Positions 8,200-17,333 of a stretch of 64,000 nt of DNA are shown one piece after another. The position numbers were made by a program, and so were the translations under genes. The notes beneath the pieces are model-generated. The model was not told where the DNA came from. It saw nothing but the letters and a program-made list of their open reading frames with translations, and did no database searches. Position 1 is the stretch's first letter. Every line of letters starts with the position of its first letter. This stretch comes from Actinomycetes bacterium (lineage in GTDB: Bacteria; Actinomycetota; Actinomycetes; Mycobacteriales; Mycobacteriaceae): positions 16,122 to 80,121 of the forward strand of contig JAEYMI010000034.1 in NCBI GenBank assembly GCA_023461275.1, written 5' to 3'.

Positions 8200-8739
8200 A
8201 TGGGAATTCGTTACTATGCATATCCAGTCCCCGGTGACCTCGTCGACGACGCGCGGCGTGACCCCGGAAGGTTCCTCGGTGGTGATCCGCTCGCTGACGC
8301 CTGGCAGCTGGTGCCCTCCGGCGTCGAGACGGCCGCTGGGGGACTGATCACCGAAGGGGTGTTCGCCTTCGACGAGAACAAGCCTCGTCCGACGATGCTG
8401 TACCTGGACAAGGCCTACAGCGTGTTTCAAGCGCTCTTCGCGAGTAGCGACGACGGGCGCGGGCCGCGAAGTTCGTACGCGCTGGTCCAGGGTGAGCTGA
8501 GCGTGTCTTACGGAGAGGAGTATTTGTTCACGCCCTGGGTGCGAGTGCTCGATGCGGCTACCACCGCCGCCATCGCCGCCGACGTCAAGACATTCGAGCC
8601 CGTTGCAGAGGGTCATCCCGCGCTGACGATGCGACTCCCGTGGGCGGCAAAGACCATCAACGCGTATCTGGCTGACATGCGAGACTTCATGGCCGACCGG
8701 ACTCGAGCGGGCGACGGCGTCGTGTACACGATCACATAA
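8200..8739 (+). CDS. DUF1877 (YfbM-like) protein
   Basis: A 179-residue protein beginning MGIRYYAYPVPG, the usual start of the DUF1877 family. It continues with LYLDKAYSVFQALF, typical of the family's central part, and a C-terminal LADMRDFMADRTRAGDGVVYTIT. A GTG nine bases upstream (8191) is possible but the family consensus favours ATG 8200. The function of the family is unknown; there is no signal peptide or membrane segment. It stands alone between xth and an esterase, all in the same direction. Confidence 0.8.
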   Translation: MGIRYYAYPVPGDLVDDARRDPGRFLGGDPLADAWQLVPSGVETAAGGLITEGVFAFDENKPRPTMLYLDKAYSVFQALFASSDDGRGPRSSYALVQGELSVSYGEEYLFTPWVRVLDAATTAAIAADVKTFEPVAEGHPALTMRLPWAAKTINAYLADMRDFMADRTRAGDGVVYTIT

Positions 8740-8821
8740 GCGGACCCTGGTCCGATTTCTTCGCGGGAACTACGATGATCAACGTGAAGATGTGCACGCA
8801 TCCCGCACCGGAGTACCGAGA

Positions 8822-9460
8822 ATGACGACTCTGACCGACATCCGCTCGACACCTGAACTCTCTTCGGCAGGCGGCACAATAGCGCTCTACCTGCACGGCT
8901 TCGGCTCCAACGAGCAGGACCTGGCCGGCCTCGCGCCGCTGACCACCCCCGACCTGCCATGGGCGTCGCTACGCGCACCACTGACGAACGGGCCCGGGGC
9001 ATACGCCTGGTTTCAGATCACCACACCGGGCAACCCGGACCCCGAGCCCGTCGCTGCGGCAACCGAACTGGTGTGGCAGTGGATCGATCACAACCTGTCC
9101 GCCGACGCATCCATCATCGCGATCGGCTTCTCCCAGGGCGGACTGATGGCCACCCAGCTCCTGCGTACCCGGCCCGAACGTGTTTCTGCCACAGTGATTC
9201 TCGGCGGATTCGTGCAAGGTGCCGAGCAACCAGGTGACGGCACACTTGCCGCGACGCGACCGCAGGTGTTCTGGGGCCGGGGTGAGCAGGATCGGGTCAT
9301 CGCGCCTATTGCCATCGATCGCACCCTCTCCTGGCTACCGGAGCATTCGACTCCGGACATCCGCACGTATCCGGGACTCGCGCACGGGGTCAACCAGAGC
9401 GAAATCGACGACGTCCGTGCATTTCTCGCCGGGATCAGCGTCGTCGGGCCGGCCACGTGA
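8822..9460 (+). CDS. Alpha/beta hydrolase of the phospholipase/carboxylesterase family
   Basis: A 212-residue cytosolic serine esterase. The oxyanion strand is LYLHGFGSNEQDLAGL. The nucleophile Ser104 lies in GFSQGG, Asp157 in RGEQDRVI, and His188 in LAHGV, completing the triad with the spacing of the YpfH/carboxylesterase-2 group. The start at 8822 is chosen because the protein then begins a few residues before the first strand; an in-frame ATG at 8792 would add ten residues. The MFS gene starts 11 bases downstream and is likely co-transcribed. The substrate is unknown. Confidence 0.85.
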   Translation: MTTLTDIRSTPELSSAGGTIALYLHGFGSNEQDLAGLAPLTTPDLPWASLRAPLTNGPGAYAWFQITTPGNPDPEPVAAATELVWQWIDHNLSADASIIAIGFSQGGLMATQLLRTRPERVSATVILGGFVQGAEQPGDGTLAATRPQVFWGRGEQDRVIAPIAIDRTLSWLPEHSTPDIRTYPGLAHGVNQSEIDDVRAFLAGISVVGPAT

Positions 9461-9470
9461 CGTCGACACC

Positions 9471-10733
9471 GTGAACTCGCTGCCCGACGCCGGATCGGTA
9501 TCGAGTTGGCAGGGTTGGGATCGGGGAGCGCGTGAGTACTCCCGTATCACCGTGGCCCTGTTCGCTGCGGGATTCGCGACCTTCGCGCAGATCTTCGACG
9601 CCCAGGCGGTGCTTCCGGCGGTGAGCCGCGACCTGGGCGTGGGTGCGGCCGCCGCTGCAACCACGGTGACGGCTTCGACCCTCGGGGTCGCGGTATCGGT
9701 CCTGCCGTGGGCGGCAGTGGCCGACCGCATCGGCCGGACACGCGCGATGACGATCAGCCTGCTGGCCGCGACCGTCATCGCGTTGATCGTCCCGTTTCTG
9801 CCCGGTTTCGGGCTCGTCATCGCCGGGCGTGCTGCTCTCGGCCTAACACTGGGTGCGGTCCCCGCCGTCGCGATGGCCTATCTCGCCGAGGAACTCGTCG
9901 CCCAGCGAGTAGCCATTGCGGCGGGAATCTTTGTCGCGGGCAACACCTTCGGTGGCATCTGCGGGCGCTTGATCGCCGGCCCGATGTCGGAGGCGATCGG
10001 TTGGCGGCCGGCGATGTTCACTGTCGCCATCATCTCCGCGGTGATGACGGCGATGTTCGTCACGCTCATTCCTCAGCCGCGAGGCTTTCACGCCGACGGC
10101 CCGTCGGAGTACTCGCTGAGAACGCGCATCCTGTTCCAGCTGCGCGACCCACTCATGCTTGGCCTCTACGCCCAGGGCTTCCTGCTGATGGGTGCGTTCG
10201 GGGCGGTCTACAACTTCTTCGGCTACCGACTTCAGTTGCCGCCGTACTCTATTCCGGCGTCGCTCGTCGGATTCCTGTTCGGGGTCTACCTGTTCGGCAC
10301 GGCGGCCAGCCGGTACTCCGGCGCATTGGTGACGCGGTTCGGTGCCCGCACGGTGATCGTTGCCGGAACCGTCGCGATGTTGGTGGGCCTCGCGGTGATG
10401 CTCACCCCGTCACTCATCGGCGTGATCGGCGGGCTGATCGTTTTCACCATGGGCTGCTTCACCGCGCACCCAACCGCCAGCGGGCAGAGCGGAATCCGTG
10501 CACAGATCGGTCGTGCGCAGGCCACCGCGCTTTATCAGCTCGCCTGGCTCAGCGGTACCGCGATCATGGGGCTACTCGCCGGCGTCGCCTACGACGCGGC
10601 CGGTTGGCCGGCCACCGTGGCCGGTGCCGCCGCGATGTGCGTGCTCGCCATCGTCGCCGCGCTCACCCTGCTGGATCGCGCGGACCATGTCCCTGATGCT
10701 GCTGTGCGGCAAGGCGATAACGGCCACCGATAA
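9471..10733 (+). CDS. MFS transporter (YnfM/AraJ-type, 12 TM)
   Basis: A 420-residue major facilitator protein starting at GTG 9471. It shows about twelve hydrophobic helices. The loop 2-3 motif is VADRIGRTRAM, and RAALGLTLGAVPAVAMAYLAEEL is in helices 4-5. A central loop PQPRGFHADGPSEYS divides the halves, and NFFGYRLQLPPYSIPASLVGF with GTAASRYSGALVTRFGART is in the second half. This arrangement matches the YnfM-like inner-membrane transporters, mostly proton-driven exporters of unknown substrates. Its 3' end overlaps the convergent DoxX gene by 162 bases. Confidence 0.87.
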   Translation: MNSLPDAGSVSSWQGWDRGAREYSRITVALFAAGFATFAQIFDAQAVLPAVSRDLGVGAAAAATTVTASTLGVAVSVLPWAAVADRIGRTRAMTISLLAATVIALIVPFLPGFGLVIAGRAALGLTLGAVPAVAMAYLAEELVAQRVAIAAGIFVAGNTFGGICGRLIAGPMSEAIGWRPAMFTVAIISAVMTAMFVTLIPQPRGFHADGPSEYSLRTRILFQLRDPLMLGLYAQGFLLMGAFGAVYNFFGYRLQLPPYSIPASLVGFLFGVYLFGTAASRYSGALVTRFGARTVIVAGTVAMLVGLAVMLTPSLIGVIGGLIVFTMGCFTAHPTASGQSGIRAQIGRAQATALYQLAWLSGTAIMGLLAGVAYDAAGWPATVAGAAAMCVLAIVAALTLLDRADHVPDAAVRQGDNGHR

Positions 10734-11126
10734 CAGCATCATGATCGGGTACTGGGTGATGAGTTGATCGGCGAACCAGTAGCTGCAGAGCTGTATGACA
10801 GATACCAGGGCCACGGGCACGGTGAGGAACCCGACGATGAGAAGAACGCCGAGCGTCACTTCGAGCAGTGGCACCGCGAACCCGAACAAGGTGGGTGACC
10901 CGGCGAGGATGTCGCCGGTGAACCAGCGATAGAAGCCCGGGACGCGCGGATTCTGTGCGGCGCTCTGGGTCACCAGCAGGATGTCGGACTTGCCGAATCC
11001 CGCACGGTACTTGACGATTCCCTCGTGCATCCAGAGGACTCCGAGCGCCACTCGGGCGAGGACGGCAACGATGACCGCTGCCGTCCGCACCGCGAGCGGG
11101 CCGACGGATGTCTGTATGCCGGTCAC
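10572..11126 (-). CDS. DoxX-family membrane protein
   Basis: A 184-residue protein with four membrane helices and the DoxX signature: RVALGVLWMHEGIVKYRAGF in helix 1, PLLEVTLGVLLIVGFLTVPVALVSVIQL in helices 2-3, and ITQYPIMMLLSVAVIAL in helix 4. DoxX proteins act in membrane redox or quinone-linked stress functions. The GTG start overlaps the stop of the DM13 lipoprotein gene (GTGA), so the pair is one operon. The last ~40 residues (QQGERGDDGEHAHRGG...) are Gly/His/Asp-rich, lie wholly over the MFS gene on the other strand, and may be an accidental read-through extension. Confidence 0.82.
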   Translation of the reverse strand: MTGIQTSVGPLAVRTAAVIVAVLARVALGVLWMHEGIVKYRAGFGKSDILLVTQSAAQNPRVPGFYRWFTGDILAGSPTLFGFAVPLLEVTLGVLLIVGFLTVPVALVSVIQLCSYWFADQLITQYPIMMLLSVAVIALPHSSIRDMVRAIQQGERGDDGEHAHRGGTGHGGRPTGRVVGDAGE

Positions 11127-11605
11127 TTCGTCAACGCGGCCGCGCCGAACACAGCCTTGGCTTTGTCGCAGTGCACGACGACGTCGGTGAAGGTCGAGGT
11201 GTCCGTCCCGCTGGGGATGGTGAACGTCTGCTGCGCGGTGTCCGCCGCCACCGAACCGAGCTCAACCCCGGCCGATACATCCGACTCCGACGTGCCCTCT
11301 GCCAGATACAGGTGAAGGTCGGGGCCCTTGTCGGACGAGAAGCCGGTCAGCGTGACGGTCTGGCCCGACACCGTCGCTTTGCCTGCCACCGACTTCCCGT
11401 TCGCTCCGGCGAACGTGCCGGACACCGGGGACACGGGCATCGGCGACATGGAGATCGGGGACATGGGCATCGCCGCAGCGCTCGGCATGGCGGCTGTGCT
11501 CGGTGTAGCGGTCGGTGAGCCAGCGGAGCTGTCACTACATCCGGCGACTGCTGCGGTCAGGGCGATCGCGGCCAGTCCGCCGGCGAGAAATGTCTTGGTA
11601 CGCAT
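11123..11605 (-). CDS. DM13-domain lipoprotein with methionine-rich linker
   Basis: A 160-residue exported lipoprotein. The signal peptide ends in the lipobox VAGC with Cys23. Residues about 30-62 form a Met/Pro/Ser/Ala linker with repeated MPMS, MSPM and PVSP units. The C-terminal ~95 residues match the DM13 domain (VSGTFAGANGKSVAGKATV, LTGFSSDKGPDLHLYL, VVVHCDKAKAVFGAAAL), including its conserved Cys. DM13 has been proposed to be redox-active. It is first gene of an operon with DoxX and is divergent from a two-component system at 11779. The start ATG at 11605 is fixed by the signal peptide. Confidence 0.8.
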   Translation of the reverse strand: MRTKTFLAGGLAAIALTAAVAGCSDSSAGSPTATPSTAAMPSAAAMPMSPISMSPMPVSPVSGTFAGANGKSVAGKATVSGQTVTLTGFSSDKGPDLHLYLAEGTSESDVSAGVELGSVAADTAQQTFTIPSGTDTSTFTDVVVHCDKAKAVFGAAALTK

Positions 11606-11778
11606 GAGATATCCTGTCGTCGTGACTTGGTGGTCGTGCCGGAAGGGCACGTGGACCAGTGAAGCAACGGCGACAACGGATTCCGTCGAATATGTCAGGT
11701 CGGTAATCGGATATGACGGTTCCGTAAGAGTTCGATAGTCGGGCGTGTGCTCGGTGTTGACCGGATACGCTCGTCTGC

Positions 11779-12468
11779 ATGCAGGCAGGTGCCCGGGTGA
11801 TGGTGGTGGAAGACGATGCCGCGGTGCGGACCGTCGTCGCCGATCATCTGCGCGCCGCCGGATGCGACGTGGCACAGCACGCCGATGGTGCCGCGGCGTG
11901 GGACGCCATCGCTCGACAGATGCCCGAGTTACTGATCCTCGACCGGATGGTGCCCGGGATCGACGGTGATGAACTCTGCCGCCGTATCCGGGCGGTATCG
12001 AATGTGCCGATCATCATGCTCACGGCCATGGATGGGTTCGATCGTCGGATCGAGGGACTGGAGTTTGGTGCCGACGACTACCTCACAAAACCGTTCTCGC
12101 TGCGCGAACTACATCTACGCGTCAACGCGCAACTGCGTCGGACCACTGCGACGGCAGCTCCACTGGCTTTCACCGCAGGGGGTTTCCGGGTGGACCCAGC
12201 ACATCGACGCGTGTGGGTCGACGGAAACGAAATACCGCTCACAACAAGAGAATACGAATTGATGCTCTTCTTGGTCCGCAACGCCGGACGAGTGGTCAGT
12301 CGTGAAGAGATCCTCCGTGAGGTGTGGCAGTGGGCCTTCGGTGATGCCTCGACGGTGACCGTTCACGTGCGGCGCCTCCGCGAGAAGATCGAACCCGATC
12401 CGCGATCGCCACGCTATCTGCACACCGAATGGGGCGCTGGATACCGCTTCACCACACAGGGCGAATAG
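11779..12468 (+). CDS. OmpR/PhoB-family response regulator
   Basis: A 229-residue two-component regulator. The receiver domain covers residues 5-118, with acidic pocket Glu11-Asp12-Asp13, phosphoacceptor Asp55, Thr82 and Lys104. The C-terminal winged helix (about residues 135-226) has the effector signature LTTREYELMLFLVRNAGRVVSREEIL and HVRRLREKIEPDPRSPRYL...GAGYRF. It is translationally coupled to the sensor kinase (TAGTG overlap) and divergent from the DM13-DoxX operon, so regulation of that operon is plausible but not shown. Confidence 0.92.
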   Translation: MQAGARVMVVEDDAAVRTVVADHLRAAGCDVAQHADGAAAWDAIARQMPELLILDRMVPGIDGDELCRRIRAVSNVPIIMLTAMDGFDRRIEGLEFGADDYLTKPFSLRELHLRVNAQLRRTTATAAPLAFTAGGFRVDPAHRRVWVDGNEIPLTTREYELMLFLVRNAGRVVSREEILREVWQWAFGDASTVTVHVRRLREKIEPDPRSPRYLHTEWGAGYRFTTQGE

Positions 12469-13619
12469 TGCTGTCCGTCAACGCGATTGTTCAGATCGTG
12501 GCCACCACCCTGGTGGCCACCGCGTCGGTTACCGGCCTGGCGATGCTCGCGTTGAGGATGATTCCGGGAGGAGGGATCGCCCGTCGACTCGGCGTCGTAC
12601 TCGCCGGCCTGTCGCTGTCGATCGTCGTATCAACCATTGCTGTCGCCGCCGAAATGTATCTGTCGCAGCACGATCTACTCGTACTGGTGTGGGTCATCGG
12701 GATCTCGACGGTGATGAGCTTGGTCGCCGCGTGGAGTGTGACCGGGCGCAGTGTGCGCGCCTCGGTCTCTGCGGTCATCGCCGACGCCCGTCGAGTGGGG
12801 GAGGGCGACGTGGTCACCGCGACATCCACCGGTTGGCGTGAATTCGACTCGGTATCAACCGAACTCGCCGAGACATCACAGCGGCTCGCCGAGGCGCGCG
12901 TCCGGATCGCTGAGCTCGACGCCGCGCGTCGTCAGTTCTTTGCGTGGATCTCGCACGATCTGCGTACCCCGCTGGCCGGAATGAGCGCGATGGCCGAGGC
13001 GCTTGACGAAGGCACGGCGCGGGATCCGGACCACTACATTCGAACCATTCGATCGAAGGTCGACACGATCGACCACATGGTGAGTGATCTGTTCGAACTA
13101 TCCACTCTGCAAACGGGATCGGTGACGTTGCGGCCCGAGATGGTGGTGCTGCTCGACCTCGTCAGCGATGCGGTCGCCGATGTCACCGCGGCCGCGGCCG
13201 AGCGCGGCATCGCCCTCGTCGACGACGGTATCGACGGTCATATCGTCTGGGCTGATCCGCGCGAATTGACCCGTGCCATCGGCAACCTGCTCAGCAACAG
13301 CGTTCGCTACGCGCCCAGTAACAGCACCATCACCATCCGCGCGGTCACCGAGGACGACGCTCATCTGGTGCTCAGCGTGATCGATCAGGGCGAGGGCGTG
13401 TCGTCGGAGAATCTTGGGCGAATCTTCGACGTCGGATGGCGGGCGGACACCACACGATCCCACGATGCCGGATCGCATAGTTCATCGCGCGCCGGCGCCG
13501 GACTCGGGCTGGCGATCGTGCGAGGCATCATCGAAGCCCACGGCGGCAGCGTCCGAGCTTCGAACAGTCCTGCCGGGTTTCAACTCGACCTACTGCTGCC
13601 GACGGTGGCTGCGGGATGA
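12468..13619 (+). CDS. Sensor histidine kinase
   Basis: A 383-residue HisKA kinase. The N-terminal ~90 residues carry hydrophobic segments (IVQIVATTLVATASVTGLAML, LGVVLAGLSLSIVVSTIAVAAEM, LLVLVWVIGISTVMSLVAAW), with almost no extracytoplasmic domain. A HAMP-like linker follows. The H-box FAWISHDLRTPL is near residue 163. ATP-binding boxes are N (GNLLSNSVRYAP, about 272), G1 (VIDQGEGV) and G2 (GAGLGLAIVRGI). The short sensor region suggests membrane or intramembrane sensing. The GTG start shares a base with the regulator's TAG. Its stop is immediately adjacent to the stop of the convergent MFS gene, with no spacer. Confidence 0.92.
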   Translation: MLSVNAIVQIVATTLVATASVTGLAMLALRMIPGGGIARRLGVVLAGLSLSIVVSTIAVAAEMYLSQHDLLVLVWVIGISTVMSLVAAWSVTGRSVRASVSAVIADARRVGEGDVVTATSTGWREFDSVSTELAETSQRLAEARVRIAELDAARRQFFAWISHDLRTPLAGMSAMAEALDEGTARDPDHYIRTIRSKVDTIDHMVSDLFELSTLQTGSVTLRPEMVVLLDLVSDAVADVTAAAAERGIALVDDGIDGHIVWADPRELTRAIGNLLSNSVRYAPSNSTITIRAVTEDDAHLVLSVIDQGEGVSSENLGRIFDVGWRADTTRSHDAGSHSSSRAGAGLGLAIVRGIIEAHGGSVRASNSPAGFQLDLLLPTVAAG

Positions 13620-14897
13620 TCAACGGGATTCGGCCGTGAGTGGCTGGTCCGACCCGAACGGACTGCGATGGCGATCAATCCGTCGATTCTCGCGAATGGC
13701 CATGAAGGCACCCAGAATCCAGAGCGGGAACTGGATCATCATCGCCCACCGAAACGACGACAGGTCGTAGGCGCCTCCGGGTGGCGAGGTCACCTGCAGG
13801 ATCAATCCGATGCCGAACACCACGATCACGGTCGCGAGAAATCCGGCGCCGTTGACGATCCCGGTGGCGGTGCTGAGCTGGTCGGCCGGGTTGTGATCGC
13901 GGGCGATGTCGAAGGAGACCACCGACGCCGGACCGCCGACGCAGATGACGGCGGCGAGCACCACCAGCAGCCAGGTGGGTGCCGCGCCGGGCAGCGCGAT
14001 CACCACGCCCCATGTGATTGCCTGCGCGGCAACCACACTGAGCACGATAATGATCCGGCGCTGGGCGAACCTCGCCGACAACGCACCGACCACCGGCCCG
14101 GCGACGAGCCCGAATGCCACCAAGACGGTCAGAATCGCCTTCGCCGCGGCGTCCGACAGCCCCTCGGCCCTGACCAGGAATGGATAACCCCACAACACAC
14201 CGAACGCATTCGCCGCGAACGGGCAGGTGAAGTGTGCCCAGAACGCTAATCGGGTGCCCGGATTCGCCCACGCCACACGGACCCGGCGTCGAAGGTCATT
14301 GCCGGCGCCGGACTGATGACCGTCGTCGGACATCACCACCCACGTGAGGATCGTCAGCAGCGCAGTGGTCGCGGCCAGCCCGAGGAATCCCGGTGACCAG
14401 CCGACCGCGCGAACGAAGATGGCGAACGGAATCACGCTGATGATCTGCCCGAACTGGCCGAGCAGCCCGGTGACCTGGACCACCACGGGTGCGATGCGTC
14501 GCGGGAATCGAAGGCCGATGACACGCAGGATGCTCGGGAACACCGTCGCATCGCCGGCACCGAGGAACACTCGGGCACCGATGGCCAACCACGCCGACGG
14601 CGCGACCGCGAGCGCCACCTGCGACACCGCCATCAACACGATGCCGACGCTGAGGACACGCCGGGTGCCCCATCGGTCCAGGGCCAGGCCCACCGGGATC
14701 TGCGCGACGCCGTACACCGCCAGCTGCAGCACGGCGAACAACGACAGGGTCGCCGGATCCAGCGAGAAATGCTGTGCCGCATCGATGCCGAGGGCCGACA
14801 AGGACGTGCGGTTCGCGATCGCCACCACATACGCGGCGGCTCCAACGAACCACATACCGGCAAGCGTCGCCACCGATGTTGTTGGGCGTGAGGGCAT
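13620..14897 (-). CDS. MFS transporter (nitrate/sialate-like permease group)
   Basis: A 425-residue, 12-helix major facilitator protein. Motifs include ALDRWGTRRVLSVGIVLMAVSQVALAV after helix 2, RVFLGAGDATVFPSILRVIGLRFP in helices 4-5, and GALSARFAQRRIIIV in the second half. The arginine-rich helix 5 region (RFPRRIAPVVVQVTG) is usual for drug/organic-anion exporters. It is transcribed in the same direction as the three upstream genes (DUF1684, gabD1 and the aldolase), but with gaps over 100 bases. The substrate cannot be assigned. Confidence 0.85.
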   Translation of the reverse strand: MPSRPTTSVATLAGMWFVGAAAYVVAIANRTSLSALGIDAAQHFSLDPATLSLFAVLQLAVYGVAQIPVGLALDRWGTRRVLSVGIVLMAVSQVALAVAPSAWLAIGARVFLGAGDATVFPSILRVIGLRFPRRIAPVVVQVTGLLGQFGQIISVIPFAIFVRAVGWSPGFLGLAATTALLTILTWVVMSDDGHQSGAGNDLRRRVRVAWANPGTRLAFWAHFTCPFAANAFGVLWGYPFLVRAEGLSDAAAKAILTVLVAFGLVAGPVVGALSARFAQRRIIIVLSVVAAQAITWGVVIALPGAAPTWLLVVLAAVICVGGPASVVSFDIARDHNPADQLSTATGIVNGAGFLATVIVVFGIGLILQVTSPPGGAYDLSSFRWAMMIQFPLWILGAFMAIRENRRIDRHRSPFGSDQPLTAESR

Positions 14898-15008
14898 GAG
14901 TGCGTTCCGGCGTTCGACAGGCGAGCCGTCATCGACGGTCAGGGACGCGCTCGACCGTACCGGTACTCTCCTGTCTGTCGCGACCCGGACTCTCAGGAAG
15001 GTGCGGCG

Positions 15009-15803
15009 TCAGGAACGCTCATACGGAATCTTCTCGCCGGCAGTGACCTCGAACGGCAGACGGTTGCCGGCCGGTGGGAGCGGGCAGGTGGCGAAGTCGA
15101 TGAACGCGCACGGCAGGTTGACCGCACGATTGAAGTCGAGTTCGACGGTGCCGCCGGAGCGGAGGATCTCGTCGTCGGCGTCGATCGCGAGGCTGCGGTT
15201 GGCCGCGTAGGTGCTCACCCCCGACGTCTCATCGGTGAACAAGACGCTCAGGCCACCGGACTTGCCGTTGAATGCCACCAGCTGGTGCTGCTGACCGTCA
15301 CGTTCGAGGGTCAGGACACCGGGGGAGACGTACACGTGCGCGAGCCCCTCGGCCACCGCCCCGACGGTGACCGGCCGCGGCTCGGCATAAGGTTCGAATC
15401 GTGCGGTCAGCACCCATGCCGGGTCGGCCGGAAACGCGGGCACCCCACGGAAATCGCGGACTGTGGGGGCTGCTTCGTCGTGCACGCGGATCAGGTATCC
15501 GTCGCCTCGGTGAGCGATCTCGACCTGCACACCGTCAACGTCGACGACCTCTCCGGCAGCGGTCGCACCCAACGCGAAATCACGGTCGGTGAAGTTCTCG
15601 CCCTCACCGGCGCGCAGGTGCGCGACGGCACCGTCGAACCACCAGGTGCCGGGGATCCCGTCGAAGCGATGTGGCTCGGTGTCGAGCCATTCCAGCCGGG
15701 TGATCGAGAGCCATCCCAGTGGCGCCGCGAGCGCTTGTTCGCGTTCGGTGTGCCACACATTCCATGCCTTGACGAAGTCGTGCTCGGTGAGAGTGTTGGT
15801 CAT
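15009..15803 (-). CDS. DUF1684 protein
   Basis: A 264-residue soluble protein of the DUF1684 family. The N-terminus WNVWHTEREQALAAPLGWLSITRLEWLD is the family's typical opening. A central RDFRGVPAFPADPAWVLTARFEPY follows, and the C-terminal FNRAVNLPCAFIDFATCPLPPAGNRLPFEVTAGEK is the most conserved part, holding Asn/Cys residues. The biochemical activity is unknown. There is no signal sequence. It lies between gabD1 and the MFS transporter on the same strand; co-transcription is possible. Confidence 0.82.
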   Translation of the reverse strand: MTNTLTEHDFVKAWNVWHTEREQALAAPLGWLSITRLEWLDTEPHRFDGIPGTWWFDGAVAHLRAGEGENFTDRDFALGATAAGEVVDVDGVQVEIAHRGDGYLIRVHDEAAPTVRDFRGVPAFPADPAWVLTARFEPYAEPRPVTVGAVAEGLAHVYVSPGVLTLERDGQQHQLVAFNGKSGGLSVLFTDETSGVSTYAANRSLAIDADDEILRSGGTVELDFNRAVNLPCAFIDFATCPLPPAGNRLPFEVTAGEKIPYERS

Positions 15804-15923
15804 CTCAAGTCCTCACTGACGGAGTTGCATCGATATTTCATCGAACGTCGGACTCAAGTGCCCTATGCCGTTTCGGTCACGACGATTCGAACGCCCCGGT
15901 GGGTGTCGACGCCGGGCGCGCAT

Positions 15924-17297
15924 TCAGCCGATCCATACCGTCTTGACGTTGCAGAACTCGCGGATGCCGTGCTGGGTGAGTTCACGTCCGTAGCCCGAGC
16001 GCTTCACGCCGCCGAATCCGAGTTCCGGGTACGAGGTGGTCATGCCGTTGATGAAGACCTGCCCGGACTCGATGGCGTCGATGAACCGGTCCTGTTCATC
16101 GGGGTCGGTGGTCCAGGCATTGCCGCCGAGGCCGAATGGGGTGTCGTTGGCGATGGTGATCGCCTGCTCGATGCCGTCGACGCGATACAACGTGGCCACC
16201 GGGCCGAACGCCTCGGCAGAGTACAGGTCCATGTCGGCGGTCACCCCGGCGATCACCGTCGGCTCGTAGAACCACCCGTTGCGATCAACCCGCTGGCCAC
16301 CGATGAGGACCTTCGCGCCCTTCGACACCGCGTCGTCGACGAGCTGCTCGAGGTCGTCGCGGCCCTGTTCGGTGGCCAGCGGGCCGACGTCGGTTTTGTC
16401 ATCGGTCGGATCGCCGACGACGAGCGCGCGGAACCCGTCGACGAAGGCATCGACGAACTCGTCGTAGACGTCGGCGTGCACGATGAACCGTTTTGCCGCG
16501 ATACAGGATTGGCCGTTGTTCTGCACTCGCGCGGTGACCGCCGTCGACGCAGCCTTGGTGATGTCGGCGCTGGGCATCACGATGAAGGGGTCGCTGCCGC
16601 CGAGCTCGAGGACGGTGTGTTTGACCTCGTCACCGGCGACGGCAGCGACGGCACGCCCGGCCGGTTCGCTGCCGGTGAGGGTGGCGGCCTGCACGCGCGG
16701 ATCACGCAGAATTCCCTCGATCATGTCCGAACCGATCAGCAGGGTCTGCAAACATCCTTCCGGAAAGCCGGCGCGACGCAAGACGTCGTCGATATAGAGC
16801 GCGGACTGCGGGACGTTCGACGCGTGCTTGAGTATGCCGACGTTGCCGGCCATCAGCGCGGGCGCGATGAACCGGACCGCTTGCCACAGCGGGAAGTTCC
16901 ACGGCATGACCGCCAAGATCACGCCGAGGGGTTGGTAGCGCATGTACGCCTTGCTCGCGCCGACGGCTCCGGCGTCGACGATCTCGTCGTCGATCATCGA
17001 TGCACCGTGCTCGGCGTAGTAACGAAAAGCCTTCGCGCACTTCAATGTTTCGGCCTTGGCCGACTTCAGGGTTTTACCCATCTCGAGAGTCATCATCGCG
17101 GCGACGTCGTCGGCTTCCGCCTCCAGCAGATCCGCGGTGGCGCGCAACCAGCCGGCGCGCTGCTCGAGGGATGTGGTGCGGTAGTCGGTGAAACATCGAA
17201 CGGCGCGACCGAGTGCTTCGTCGACCTGTGCCTCGGTCAAGCTGTCGAATTCGCGGACGATCTGTCCGGTGGTCGGGTTGGTGGTGGCGATGGCCAT
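15924..17297 (-). CDS. gabD1: Succinate-semialdehyde dehydrogenase (NADP+)
   Basis: A 457-residue aldehyde dehydrogenase. The nucleotide-binding region has VMPWNFPLWQAVRF and LTGSEPAGR. The catalytic Glu231 (LELGGSDPFIV) and catalytic Cys265 (NNGQSCIAAKR) are both present. The short length and N-terminus (IATTNPTTGQIVREFDSL) match actinobacterial GabD1, which oxidises succinate semialdehyde to succinate and bypasses 2-oxoglutarate dehydrogenase. That fits the neighbouring GarA/glycine/glyoxylate theme later in the window. It is 36 bases downstream of the aldolase gene and probably in the same operon. Confidence 0.92.
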   Translation of the reverse strand: MAIATTNPTTGQIVREFDSLTEAQVDEALGRAVRCFTDYRTTSLEQRAGWLRATADLLEAEADDVAAMMTLEMGKTLKSAKAETLKCAKAFRYYAEHGASMIDDEIVDAGAVGASKAYMRYQPLGVILAVMPWNFPLWQAVRFIAPALMAGNVGILKHASNVPQSALYIDDVLRRAGFPEGCLQTLLIGSDMIEGILRDPRVQAATLTGSEPAGRAVAAVAGDEVKHTVLELGGSDPFIVMPSADITKAASTAVTARVQNNGQSCIAAKRFIVHADVYDEFVDAFVDGFRALVVGDPTDDKTDVGPLATEQGRDDLEQLVDDAVSKGAKVLIGGQRVDRNGWFYEPTVIAGVTADMDLYSAEAFGPVATLYRVDGIEQAITIANDTPFGLGGNAWTTDPDEQDRFIDAIESGQVFINGMTTSYPELGFGGVKRSGYGRELTQHGIREFCNVKTVWIG

Positions 17298-17333
17298 GTC
17301 GGGGAACCTTTCACATGGGGTGCCCCACCATGC

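Noticed and set aside
17300..17333. Hairpin TGGGG-tg-CCCCA between the aldolase gene and gabD1
   Set aside because: Only 5 bp with a 2-base spacer; too short for a terminator and likely chance, and the genes are probably co-transcribed.
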